From Methanosarcina horonobensis HB-1 = JCM 15518 (GTDB lineage: Archaea > Halobacteriota > Methanosarcinia > Methanosarcinales > Methanosarcinaceae), in assembly GCF_000970285.1 (NCBI RefSeq), contig NZ_CP009516.1:2583036-2647035 (forward strand): a stretch of 64,000 nt of DNA. The letters are read 5' to 3'. This document shows positions 31,402 through 40,639 of this stretch, in pieces (position 1 is the first letter of the stretch; each line of letters opens with the position of its first letter). Below the pieces are notes generated by a model. The model was not told the origin of the DNA and made no database searches. It saw only the letters and a program-made list of their open reading frames with translations. Position numbers and translations under genes: made by a program.

Positions 31402-32002
31402 TTCCTTAGTTTTTTTAGTTTGTAATACCTATGCAGCCGAGAAAGGTTAAAAATATTTTGGTTAGATTTTAAAGATTACTTTTATCTGAGATTGAAAAGC
31501 TTCCATAGTCTTTTGCTATACAAATGGGAATAAAGATAGGGTTTTGAAACAGCGAACACACAGAAGTTCCAAATAATCATCCTTTTTTCAATACTTCCAG
31601 ATTTCCAGATCCCTTCGTAGTCTCTGTTTTGCCTCTCATGTATACCGAACTCATTTCTGAGGTACATTCCTGGATAGTCTTTGGACAACTTAAAATCTCT
31701 CAAGCGGTCTATGAAAGAAAACATATTCAAGATATCCTGAATGAAGCAAAAGACGTGTTTTCAGCCGTTCCGCCCAAAAGATATCAGGGAAAACATGCTG
31801 AAGAGGACACAAGAATAGCCATTCAGGAAGGAAATGATTGAGGTATTCATTCCTTTTGCATTACTGTTGATTCCAGCCCCGGAGACTATCTTGAGAATAC
31901 TTTTTCTGATTTCAAGTACGCAATAATTATGCTGCCACGTAAACACTATACTGGTAGCGTTATAGGCTCTGTACTGGAACTCTATTTACTCTGTTCCTTG
32001 CC
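31402..32002. other. Intergenic region without convincing gene
   Basis: Two short overlapping frames (31482-31730 minus, 31629-31841 plus) lie here, but neither has an SD, a recognisable motif or a neighbour linkage. The segment may contain a degraded gene. Confidence 0.4.
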
Positions 32003-32440
32003 TCAATAGTTCCCTGTCATCTTTGCGATAGTCCTGTGCACCCCATGTATGCTTAGTCCGCTTCCGAGGTACATCATCGGGCAGCGCCCTGCCAGGTATT
32101 CGAGGTTCTCGTCTCTGCAGGCACCGAGCGCTTTTTCGGTTTCGGTTTTCCAGTGGATCCAGACTTTTTTTGCGCCTTTTTCTTTCAGGGCCGGGATCAG
32201 GTCGCCGGGTTCGGACTTTGTTATGCCAATGATGGCGCGGTCAAGACCTACTGGAAGTTCGGAAACACTTTTTAAAAAGTCGGGAGCAGGTTTGTCGGAG
32301 AGGTCAACGACATAAACTTTTTTGCCCCGCTTTTTGAGTTCCGAGGCGGCCCATTTCATGGCTGGCTTTGTATTGTCAGTGATTACTGCAAAAACGTTTG
32401 CGTTCCAGAAATTCACCCAATCTGAGGCTGTCGGTTCCAT
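32003..32440 (-). CDS. CoA-binding domain protein
   Basis: A 145-residue protein with the fold of COG1832-type CoA-binding proteins: FAVITDNTKPAMKWAASELKKRG (Rossmann start), VYVVDLSD, and DRAIIGITKSEPGDLI. These small cytosolic proteins are related to the CoA-binding module of succinyl-CoA synthetase; the role is unknown. It starts at ATG 32440, consistent with the family. Confidence 0.75.
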   Translation of the reverse strand: MEPTASDWVNFWNANVFAVITDNTKPAMKWAASELKKRGKKVYVVDLSDKPAPDFLKSVSELPVGLDRAIIGITKSEPGDLIPALKEKGAKKVWIHWKTETEKALGACRDENLEYLAGRCPMMYLGSGLSIHGVHRTIAKMTGNY

Positions 32441-32674
32441 TTTAAATTCCCCTTTGTTTTATCCTTTGTTTCGTAATTATATCTCCATATTAAAAATATT
32501 CTAATAAATTATGAATCTGTTGTAATCCGGGTCTATAGGGTCTATATTACAACTTATTTTGAGAACAATATAATACGGCATAAAACGGTGTAAAAAGCAA
32601 CAATAAAACATGAATGCCTCAAAACCGAAAAAAAATAAAAAATGAAAGAGCAGCAGGATCTCAATAGAATCCGC

Positions 32675-32875
32675 TTACTGTCCCTGAAGTCTCTGCCCGG
32701 CTGTCATTAATGCTCCGCCCAGGGCCTTTGCAAGTTCACAATTCTGGTTGCACTTTGAGGTGCAGGTGCAGTATTTAGGGACATTTTCCGTCATCCACTG
32801 TCCGAGGAAACCGAAGGCTTTGAGCTGTTCTTCATTTGCAGTCTGTACGAAGCTGTTGATGTCCTGTAATTCCAT
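32675..32875 (-). CDS. Small cysteine-motif protein
   Basis: A 66-residue acidic protein with CTCTSKCNQNC in the middle (four cysteines), compatible with a small metal or Fe-S site, and a helical C-terminus. The start ATG has a GGTGAT SD (32884-32879) upstream. It looks like a conserved methanogen protein of unknown role. Confidence 0.65.
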   Translation of the reverse strand: MELQDINSFVQTANEEQLKAFGFLGQWMTENVPKYCTCTSKCNQNCELAKALGGALMTAGQRLQGQ

Positions 32876-33064
32876 TCATTATCACCGGATTTTAGAAGGC
32901 TGTATATATTTATATACTTGAGCGTCATTTTTATGTACAAATTTCAGATTGTATAGAAAAATGACCTATAATAAAAAAGTGAGCGATAATTAGAGAAACT
33001 TTAATAAAAGTTACCTTAAATTGAACACAAACCGATTTTTTAATAGATCTGGAGGTTGACAGGA

Positions 33065-33841
33065 ATGGAAACGACACAGGCAGACTCTGATGTTTACTAC
33101 ATTGAAGAACTGCATTCGATTAAGGAGGAGGTAACGTCCCTCAGGAATGACTTTTCACGTTTTTTACAGAGAGCAAACCAGCAGCACATTGACGGGATGC
33201 TGGCAGAGATGAGAAAGAGTTTCATGAAGCCCATGGTGGACTATCTTTGCGAGGATGCAAACGAAAGGATGCATAGTCAGATGACTCGGGACTGTGGGAT
33301 GAGGGAGTTCTGTGAAACTGCATTCAAAGACATTTTACAGGAAACTGCAGGGTTTATTAGCAGAGGAAAAGTAGAGGCGACAACTGTTAAAATGTACAGG
33401 GAGAGGCTTGAAGAATTAAAAAAGGAAGCAAAAAAACCTCAATGCAGCAGGTGTTTTTCAGAAGCTATTAATCTTTTTGAAAAACAGGTCAAACTTATGC
33501 GCTCTCTCCAGATATATCAGGACAGGGAAGAAAGAGATGAAAAGGGAGACATAAGTGCAATTGAGCCTGAAAAGATAGTTTCTGAAGTATGCGAGCCGAT
33601 AGCAAACAGACAGAGACTTCTTATGCTAAAGGCACTTTCAGGCGAGAGCAAAACCTTCTCCGAGCTCTCCAAACTCACAGGACTTCGTGGCGGAAACCTG
33701 CTCTTCCACCTGCAGAAACTGCTTGATACGGGCATGGTCTTACAGCGGAGTGAGAGGGGAGACTATATCATTACAAGAAAAGGATACTCGACCCTTCAGG
33801 GACTCTCCAGAATTTATTCCGAAATTATGCTGATAGAATAA
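33065..33841 (+). CDS. Winged-helix transcriptional regulator
   Basis: A 258-residue protein. The C-terminal 75 residues are an ArsR-like winged helix (ANRQRLLMLKALSGESKTFS, then LTGLRGGNLLFHLQKLLDTG). The N-terminal 170 residues are helical with a few cysteines (DCGMREFCE, CSRC) and may sense a ligand or form a coiled coil. ATG 33065 follows GGAGGT by 8 bases; TTG 33056 is less likely. Monocistronic; target unknown. Confidence 0.8.
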   Translation: METTQADSDVYYIEELHSIKEEVTSLRNDFSRFLQRANQQHIDGMLAEMRKSFMKPMVDYLCEDANERMHSQMTRDCGMREFCETAFKDILQETAGFISRGKVEATTVKMYRERLEELKKEAKKPQCSRCFSEAINLFEKQVKLMRSLQIYQDREERDEKGDISAIEPEKIVSEVCEPIANRQRLLMLKALSGESKTFSELSKLTGLRGGNLLFHLQKLLDTGMVLQRSERGDYIITRKGYSTLQGLSRIYSEIMLIE

Positions 33842-33957
33842 GGATTAAAGAACAAGGATTAAAGAATAAAGATTAAAGAATAAGGATTAAAGAATAAGGA
33901 TTAAAGAATAAGGATTAAAGAGTAAGGATTAAAGAGTAAGGATTAAAAGAGTAGGAT
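33842..33957. repeat. 14-bp tandem repeat
   Basis: About eight imperfect copies of GGATTAAAGAATAA follow the regulator's stop directly. No coding potential. A replication-slippage array; it may also serve as an AT-rich mRNA end. Confidence 0.85.
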
Positions 33958-34109
33958 GAAAAAAATATAAGATAGTGCGTACAAACCTGTGAGAACGGAC
34001 ATAGAAAGCTGTAAGTAGGAAAAAACTGCTTTGACTAAAAAAACAAATGCTGAAAACAAAAAGGCATATCGAAAAAAGTTAAGAAAATTGGCTTAAATGG
34101 AACAGGCCA

Positions 34110-34340
34110 TTAGCCATCATTGCCGATTGCATCAACCGGGCAGGCTTCCAGTGCTTCTTCACATGCTTCCTTTTCCTCATCGCTTTCCGGCTGCTTATAT
34201 ACAAAAGCATTGGAATCGTCATCATTCATTTTGAAGTTCTCTGGTGAGGTGTCTACACATAAATGGCATGCGATGCAGCTATAGTCACAATAATAAGGTC
34301 CGGGAATATTCTCAGCAACTTTATCTGTCTTATCAGCTAT
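34110..34340 (-). CDS. Ferredoxin with apparent AUA start
   Basis: A 76-residue ferredoxin carrying electrons in the cytosol. CDYSCIACHLC and ACPVDAI supply the four ligands of a 4Fe-4S cluster, and the rest is acidic. The conserved N-terminus (ADKTDKVAENIPG) begins right after codon ATA at 34340-34338; two codons upstream is a stop, and no ATG, GTG or TTG precedes the cluster. GGGGGAG lies 6 bases before ATA. The sequence matches known Methanosarcina ferredoxins in design, so the frame is real and the start unusual. Confidence 0.8.
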   Translation of the reverse strand: MADKTDKVAENIPGPYYCDYSCIACHLCVDTSPENFKMNDDDSNAFVYKQPESDEEKEACEEALEACPVDAIGNDG

Positions 34341-34600
34341 ATTTTACTCCCCCTATGTATGATGTATCTCACAATAAGAGTAATTAGAGGATTTTTATAT
34401 ATAATTTAGCATTCAAAACACTCTTTCAAGCCTTAAATTCACCAATATTCCTGATGTCCAGTTTCATTGCCTCTAGATATTTTTTCCCTGCAATAAAAAA
34501 GAAAGTTTTATCAATGATTTTATTTTATTATTACAAACAATTTTATAAATAATCCAAAGATATAAGTATCAGTCCATATTAATTTTAACAGGGGATATGC

Positions 34601-36655
34601 ATTACGGAAAAAAGCCTTCAGAACAAATTTACAGGTAAAGGTCAGCCTGAAAAGGAGCTGCCCGACTTTTTTGAGTCTAAAGAAGAACTGAAACTACTTT
34701 TAGAGAGCATTCCTCCAGCTATTTTTATAAGAAAAGCCGAAGCTGGCTTTCCTGTGGAGTTTGCTTCTGCAAATGTTTCAGACCTCGGGTACGAGCCTGC
34801 TGATTTTAAGGCAGGAAAAATTCTGTATGCTGACATAGTTCACCCTGAAGATCTTGAGGCTTTTAATTTCGGAGTCATAAGCAACTCTGAAAGAGGAATT
34901 AAGGATTACACTCAGGAATACAGGATCCTTACGAAGAGAGGGAAGGTACGCTGGGTTGAGGACATGACTCATATTCAGTACGGGAAAAACGGAAGGATAA
35001 GTCGCTACTTCGGGATCGTATCGGACATTACCCCTCGCAAAGAGCTTGCAGAAAAGCTGGAGCAGGAAGAGCGAAAGTTCAGTTCTTTGCTTAACTCAAG
35101 CAGCAATATTGTAATTATCCTGGACAGGCACGGAAAACTTCTGGAAGCAAACGAAAGGGCGTATACATGTCTTGGGTACAGCAGGGAAGAATTCCTTAAG
35201 CTTACTCCCGCAAACATCGATACCAGGTATGGAAACCAGTTTTCGAGGCAGGTTAAGAAAATAAGTCAGGAAAGAAAAATAACCTTTGAGACCAATTATC
35301 TGAAAAAAGACAGGACCTTTATTCCGGTAGAAGCGGAAGCCAGTATAGTGGATTATGAAGGCAAAACTGCTGTTCTTATAGTTGCAAGAGATATCAGCGA
35401 GCAAAAACAAATAAAAAGAGAACTGTCACACTCCCTGAGAGTCAGTAAAGTACTGGAGTTAATTATAAGCAGCAGCCCTGTAATTGTTTTTCTGAGCAGC
35501 CCAAAAGAAAAACGGCCTGTAGAATTCATAACTGAAAATATAATCCTGTTTGGATATCCTGCAGGGGCTTTTACCTCAGGAGAAATTGCATACGAGGACA
35601 TTATTCATCCCCTTGATGCTGAAAAGGTGCGAGATAATCTTTTCAGGAATTATACGGAAGGCAGAAATGATTTTTTCCAGGAGTACAGAATTCTCACAGC
35701 CTCAGGAGAGATTCGCTGGGTTAACGAGCAGACATTCATACATTCTGATGAAAAAGGGGATATCGAGTACCTTTACGGAACAGTTGTCGACGTTACTGAA
35801 AAGAGGCAAAGTTCTGACTTTCTGCGTCTCAGGCGCGATACCGGTGCTGCCCTTGCTTCTACAGACGAACTGCTGGAAATTTTAAGGCAGCTCCTTGATC
35901 TGGCTCTTGAGGTCGAGCCTCTGGATTCGGGCTGCATATATCTTGTTGACGATGATAGCGGAGAGATGAAAATAAAGACATGCAGAGGGTTATCCCCTGC
36001 TTTTGTGAAAGCTGCATCAGGTTTTGGAAAGGCTCAGGGGCTTGCAAATTTGCTCAGGGCAGGAAAACCCGTTTACAGGCAATACTTTGAGATTAAGAAG
36101 ATGATTTCTCTTGAAACGCCGCCTGAAGAAAAACTTCGGGCAGCGGCTTTTCTTCCCATATTCTCAGATGGCCGCTTTGTTGCGGTTATGCAGCTCAGTT
36201 CCCATAAAGCAGATGAGATTTCTGAAACTGCCAGAAAGCAGCTTGAAACTATTGCCATTGAGCTTGGAAACGAGATAGGCAGGATAAAAGAAAAAGCAGA
36301 ACTCCGGCAAATCAGCAGTGATTTTCAGGAGCTTTTTAAAAGTATAAAAGATTTCATTTTCATAGTGGACCACGAGGGCTGTATCCTCTATTCCAACCCT
36401 GCTTTCCGCAAGCATCTTTCTTATACGGAAAAGGAACTCCTTGGAAAGAATATCCTTTCCTTTCACCCTCATAACAGGGTCCTTGAAGCTGCAAAAAGTT
36501 TTTCTGAAATCCTTGAAGGAAAGACCTTCCTGTACAGTTTACCCTTTGTTACCAGGGAAGGGTCTGAGATTTTCGCAGAGACCAGATTCAGTAGAGGATC
36601 ATGGAGAGGGCAGGAAGTCATGATCGCCCTTGCACGCTCCAAGCTTGCGAAGTAA
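34601..36655 (+). CDS. Multi-PAS/GAF sensor protein without kinase domain, apparent AUU start
   Basis: About 684 residues: PAS (about 35-150, ending FGIVSDITPRKEL), PAS (about 155-275, LIVARDISEQKQI), PAS (about 285-405, GTVVDVTEKRQ), GAF (about 415-555) and a last PAS (about 565-680). No histidine kinase, HAMP or cyclase domain follows, so it must signal by protein contact. The first PAS begins upstream of the first canonical start (GTG 34754). The frame is open from a stop at 34586, and ATT 34601 lies 4 bases after GGGGAT. The N-terminus would read MTEKSLQNKF. Confidence 0.75.
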   Translation: MTEKSLQNKFTGKGQPEKELPDFFESKEELKLLLESIPPAIFIRKAEAGFPVEFASANVSDLGYEPADFKAGKILYADIVHPEDLEAFNFGVISNSERGIKDYTQEYRILTKRGKVRWVEDMTHIQYGKNGRISRYFGIVSDITPRKELAEKLEQEERKFSSLLNSSSNIVIILDRHGKLLEANERAYTCLGYSREEFLKLTPANIDTRYGNQFSRQVKKISQERKITFETNYLKKDRTFIPVEAEASIVDYEGKTAVLIVARDISEQKQIKRELSHSLRVSKVLELIISSSPVIVFLSSPKEKRPVEFITENIILFGYPAGAFTSGEIAYEDIIHPLDAEKVRDNLFRNYTEGRNDFFQEYRILTASGEIRWVNEQTFIHSDEKGDIEYLYGTVVDVTEKRQSSDFLRLRRDTGAALASTDELLEILRQLLDLALEVEPLDSGCIYLVDDDSGEMKIKTCRGLSPAFVKAASGFGKAQGLANLLRAGKPVYRQYFEIKKMISLETPPEEKLRAAAFLPIFSDGRFVAVMQLSSHKADEISETARKQLETIAIELGNEIGRIKEKAELRQISSDFQELFKSIKDFIFIVDHEGCILYSNPAFRKHLSYTEKELLGKNILSFHPHNRVLEAAKSFSEILEGKTFLYSLPFVTREGSEIFAETRFSRGSWRGQEVMIALARSKLAK

Positions 36656-37395
36656 AAAACAAAAGAAACAGAACAATGTAAACAACAGAGTAATCTATGG
36701 ATTCTTCGGATTTTTATCAGTAAAATTAATATATCAATTTTTAATCTTCTTCTTCGGCTGAGAGAATAAATTAAGATCTAACTTAACCTTACTCCTTTTC
36801 AGGTCGAAATAAACATATTTAATAAATTTAGTTTTAAAAAAACAAGTATATAACTTTTCTCCGGTGACAGTTTAATCCTGTATACCCAACAAACTCTAAT
36901 AATATCGGTATTCAATCTGGATCACAAAAAAACATTTAAGCTGGTATTATTTTATCAGGATGGATTTTTTGCATCTGGACCTTTTCACATATATAAATCT
37001 TCCGAAATTATCCTGTTTGGAGAGAGTTAAAACCACAAAAATACATTATTAGCTGATGAGCTACAGGTTCACAAAGCTCATACCAGTACTCTGGTTCCGA
37101 ACCATGTGAACCCTGATGGGGGCACAGATCAGTACTCATGCGAACAGACCCAAACAGACTGAAAAAAGTACCTCAACGTCTGGAACCATAAACTGCACTT
37201 TACAGGGCCGGGAATCGTAAATGCCCAAAAGAACTATCTACCACCACATCTACCATATCTACCACACACTAAAACACACTAAACCCGGTCCTGACGTGCA
37301 GCCGAAAACTATCGAGTCCTCTTTTGACCCTGGTTTTTGCTCTCTTTTTTAGTCCTCTCACTTAGTTCTTTTTTCAATCCTATTTTTATTACTAA
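36656..37395. other. Intergenic region
   Basis: 740 bases without a supported gene between the PAS/GAF sensor and the IS200-type element. AT-rich first half; the second half has repeated CTACCACA-like runs near 37240-37265. No structural RNA recognised. Confidence 0.5.
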
Positions 37396-38100
37396 TGGAG
37401 CGCAGAGGGTCACGAATACCCCGTCCTTCAGGTCGGGGATGAAGTGAACCCTCGCCTCTTCGTTTTTTCACTTTAATTATCTAAATCCTCACTTTTTTTG
37501 TAAAATAAGGTTTTTTTGGCACCATAACCAGAGGTGGTGCCAGCCACCTTTGGCTAGGATGTGATATAAGTTGGAATTACGCAGTTTTAGCCATGGCTAT
37601 GGTCAGATTACTTACCACATCGTGTTGGTGCCTAAGTCGATACAATATATTCTACAATAAGAGAATTAAAAAGGATTGCGAGTTGATTCTCAGTATAATT
37701 TGTGCTAAAAATGGCTACAAAATACATGCAATGGAAGTAGTAGATGATCATGTTCATTTGTTTCTTGAATTTCATCCAAGTAATTCTCTGTCAGAGGTAA
37801 TTCAGTATTTGAAAGGAGGTAGTTCTTACAGCTTATTCAAGCTTCATCCTGATCTTAAAAAACGATATTGGGGTGGAAATCTATGGTCAAGTGGAAAGTT
37901 CTATCGATCCGTTGGAAACGTAACTGCTGATACAATTAAGCATTACATTAAAGAATCGCAAGGAAAACCGAGTGAAGAGTCTCGATTGCATAGGTTCATG
38001 AGATCCAAGCAAAGAAGACTTGATGATTTCTAATTACCAGAACAACCGGGCGGGCGGCCCGAAGCATACCCCATCCTTTAGGGTGGGGTGGCCGCCCGTA
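37396..38100 (+). mobile_element. IS200-type element with tnpA only
   Basis: The left end TGGAGCGCAGAGGGTCACGA with a hairpin (CCCCG...CGGGG) and GATGAAG matches the left end at 8939. The right end carries a nested hairpin (GGGCGGCC...GGCCGCCC around ACCCCA...TGGGGT, 38050-38097). The family inserts without target duplication, so the outer limits are approximate. Confidence 0.8.
37571..38033 (+). pseudogene. tnpA: Frameshifted IS200 transposase TnpA
   Basis: The family N-terminus ELRSFSHGYGQITYHIVLVPK is encoded from TTG 37571, but the rest (RYNIFYNKRI onward, including the HUH motif DDHVHLFLE and catalytic-Tyr region TIKHYIKES) is in another frame. Near 37636 the expected VPKYRYN is disrupted by an apparent 2-base deletion. 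The long frame that starts at 37593 has a false N-terminus. The enzyme would normally cut and join single-stranded IS ends at the hairpins. Confidence 0.8.
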
Positions 38101-38672
38101 ATTTGATTTTCTTTCACTAATTCTGAACTCGGTACTCTCTATAACAACTCCAATCCAGCACAAAAACCAGGAAATTTAAACTCCCTTGCAAAAGAAAAAC
38201 AATTCTCAATACTTTCTCAAACAGCGAACTAAAGGCAATGAACCTCATTCTTACATAATGTCTCTGGATTCAACAAAATCGTGTAATAATCGGGGAAAGT
38301 AAATAATGAATTTGTATTACTCAAATCCAATTTACCATGAATATAAGTTTAAATCGGAAACTTAATATCTTACATAAGTACTACTTTTTTCCAGATTAGT
38401 AATAACTAATAGAATCAAAGTCTTTGCCGCCCTGTGATGACAGGGAGAAAGGAACGGTTTTCCTGCCTGTATTCCCAGCGTACCGGAGCGGTATTGAACT
38501 CATTACCTGCGCCGAGTGCAGGGTTATTAAGGGAGTTGAGCAGCACTTCTGGCAAATTTGCCGTTCAGGCACACAAAATAATAGCATCCGGTTTCCAGTC
38601 GTGGAGCCCCGGCTGATATTTAATGAGCGGTTTGGAGGTAGCTGTATTACGAAGAGCTCAAAGGGTGATCGG
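38101..38672. other. Leader region before the metal-chelate cluster
   Basis: No gene supported. The last 270 bases (38400-38672) are GC-richer than the surrounding gaps, with several short inverted repeats, and precede the cohesin gene. A structured 5' leader is possible, but I cannot match it to a known riboswitch. Confidence 0.4.
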
Positions 38673-39287
38673 ATGAAAAAAAATCCATGGAAAGATTTGA
38701 AGAGAGGCGTCCTGTTCGGGACCTGCTTTGCAGTACTGGTTCTGGTGTTTACGGCAGTTCCGGGCCAGGCGCAGCAGACAATTGTCAGTTTGAGCACGCC
38801 TGAGCTGGTGGAGGGAGATACGGTTTATGCAACTGTAAATATCGAGAATGTCAAGGACCTTGATGCGGGGCAGTTTGATTTATTATTTAATTCGGACGCC
38901 CTGAGAGTTGTCGGTGTTGAGAACGGAAGCATCAGGGAGACGGAAATACCGGTGCAGTGGCGTGAGGCCGACAGCAAGAAGGTCAGAGTAATCTTTAATC
39001 TTGAAGGGGTCACCGGAGTGAATGGTTCGGGTCAGCTTGCCAGAATCGGGTTTGAAGTTATTGGTGATGGGGAAAGCGGATTCCGTATTTCCGACGGGCT
39101 ACTCGGGGATACCGAAGCTAAGAGTATCGATACGGACTGGAGAGTTGCTGAAGCCGGTGGCGTCGATGCGGATTTTAGAGGTGTCGAAGCGGAAGGTACG
39201 CAGAGAGCCACGCCCGGATTTGAGATTGTGTTTACTCTTGCAGGTTTGACCACGGCTATGTATCTGGCCAGGAGTGAACAGAGATGA
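38673..39287 (+). CDS. Cohesin-domain surface protein with PGF-CTERM tail
   Basis: A 204-residue protein: signal peptide (1-31, ending GQAQQ), a cohesin-like domain (about 33-150: IVSLSTPELVEGDTVYATVN, then DAGQFDLLFNSDALRV and RIGFEVIGDG), a linker, and a C-terminal PGF-CTERM signal (TPGFEIVFTLAGLTTAMYL then RSEQR) for archaeosortase processing and lipid anchoring. GGGTGAT sets ATG 38673. The next gene, overlapping by four bases, has a dockerin. The pair suggests the binding protein is held on the cell surface by cohesin-dockerin contact. Confidence 0.85.
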   Translation: MKKNPWKDLKRGVLFGTCFAVLVLVFTAVPGQAQQTIVSLSTPELVEGDTVYATVNIENVKDLDAGQFDLLFNSDALRVVGVENGSIRETEIPVQWREADSKKVRVIFNLEGVTGVNGSGQLARIGFEVIGDGESGFRISDGLLGDTEAKSIDTDWRVAEAGGVDADFRGVEAEGTQRATPGFEIVFTLAGLTTAMYLARSEQR

Positions 39288-40633
39288 ACGGCATGAAAAC
39301 AAAAGTCCTGGCTGGAATGATCATTGGCTTGCTGCTACTGGCATCACCTGCGCTTGCATCGGGTTCTGCTAATGCATCGGATCTTGCCGATACGTCTGAT
39401 TCTGAGAATGCATCTGATCCTGGGAATACATCTGATTCTATGGCTGTATCGGGTTCTGCTTCTTCACCGGATATCATGCTTAGCATTCTCGGAAACGCGA
39501 ACGAAGACGGGACCATAGATATGAAAGATGTGGAGTATACCGAAAGCATTATCTTGGGCTCAGGCAACCCGACGCGATTTGCAGACGCAACAGGGGATAA
39601 CAGCATCGATATGCTTGATGTAACGAAAACCGAGCTGATTAGTCTTGGAAAAGCAAAGGAGCTTACGCTTGTTGACGGAGTTGGGAGACAGGTAAATGTG
39701 GCTTTACCGGTCAAAAATATCATTCCCACGGATTACCGCACTACAGAAACATTGCTTGCTCTCGGGACAGGAGATATGATCGTGGGAGTGGACCGGGCTT
39801 TCCATGAGCGCATGGATGAATTCGGGCTTTTAGATCTTCCTGAGGTTGCAGTGCACGGTAAATCGGTTGATTATGAAATGGTGCTCACCCTCAAACCCGA
39901 CATAGTCCTTTTGCCTCTCTCACAGGCGGAAAATGCCGAAGATATAGCTAAAAATCTTCCCAATACGGCTGTGGTTTCAATGGGCCTTTCCTCCCAGAAA
40001 ACCATAGATTCCGATTTAACAACCATGGGTTTTGTTCTGGGAAAGGAAAAAGAAGCTAACGAACTAATCAGCTGGATGCAGAGATATGAAGATCTCGTAA
40101 GCGAACAAACCCGGGACCTGAAGTCCGATGATATGCCGACTTTCTATTACGAATACATGTCAGGAGGCGATGAGAACTGGTGGGTAATAACCCCGGAGGA
40201 CCCCAGTGCAGGGAAGGTGGCCGAAGGAGCCGGAGGGCACAATATAGCTGCTGGACTGGCAGGTACCTCGGTTGAAGTGGACCCCGAGTGGATAATAGTG
40301 AAAAACCCTGACTTCATGTTTGCCGATTTAATGAAAGGCTTTGACAGCGGTCCTGGAAAAACGGAAGAGGACATGGAAAATCTGCTGGCAAAAGTCCTTT
40401 CAGGCAGGCCAGGGTTCGAGAGGGTAAATGCTGTGAAAAACAATAACGTCTATCTGGTCGATAGAGATGTTATCGGGGGACCCAGGTGGGTAATAGGGCG
40501 CATCTACTTTGCTAAATGTATGCACCCTGAGCTGTTTGAGGACATCAACCCGGAAGAAATCCACAAAGAGTATCTCAAAAAATTCCATAACCTGGAGGTC
40601 TCCGGGACCTGGGTTTATCCGCTTCCGGAGTGA
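39284..40633 (+). CDS. Dockerin-bearing substrate-binding protein of a metal-chelate ABC system
   Basis: A 449-residue protein: signal peptide (1-25), a Ser/Asp/Asn linker with repeated ASD units (25-62), a dockerin (about 68-125) with two calcium loops (NANEDGTIDMKDV and DATGDNSIDMLDV), then a BtuF/FepB-like periplasmic-binding domain (about 130-440; NIIPTDYRTTETLLAL, LKPDIVLL). Substrates of this class are corrinoids, hemes and Fe-siderophores; which one is not decidable here. ATGA overlap with the cohesin gene; permease and ATPase lie downstream. Confidence 0.85.
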   Translation: MNGMKTKVLAGMIIGLLLLASPALASGSANASDLADTSDSENASDPGNTSDSMAVSGSASSPDIMLSILGNANEDGTIDMKDVEYTESIILGSGNPTRFADATGDNSIDMLDVTKTELISLGKAKELTLVDGVGRQVNVALPVKNIIPTDYRTTETLLALGTGDMIVGVDRAFHERMDEFGLLDLPEVAVHGKSVDYEMVLTLKPDIVLLPLSQAENAEDIAKNLPNTAVVSMGLSSQKTIDSDLTTMGFVLGKEKEANELISWMQRYEDLVSEQTRDLKSDDMPTFYYEYMSGGDENWWVITPEDPSAGKVAEGAGGHNIAAGLAGTSVEVDPEWIIVKNPDFMFADLMKGFDSGPGKTEEDMENLLAKVLSGRPGFERVNAVKNNNVYLVDRDVIGGPRWVIGRIYFAKCMHPELFEDINPEEIHKEYLKKFHNLEVSGTWVYPLPE

Positions 40634-40639
40634 CGAACT

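Noticed and set aside
33842-33957. CRISPR array
   Set aside because: Repeat units are adjacent, without spacers; the other three arrays are likewise simple tandem repeats.
36656-37395. Structured RNA gene near 37070-37130
   Set aside because: Some inverted repeats exist (GGTTC/GAACC), but no consistent fold or known family.
38400-38672. Cobalamin riboswitch before the uptake cluster
   Set aside because: No B12-box sequence is recognisable; only unspecific short inverted repeats were seen.
39256-39729. Minus-strand frames across the cohesin/dockerin genes
   Set aside because: They are shadows of GC-rich coding regions with clear signal peptides and domains on the plus strand.
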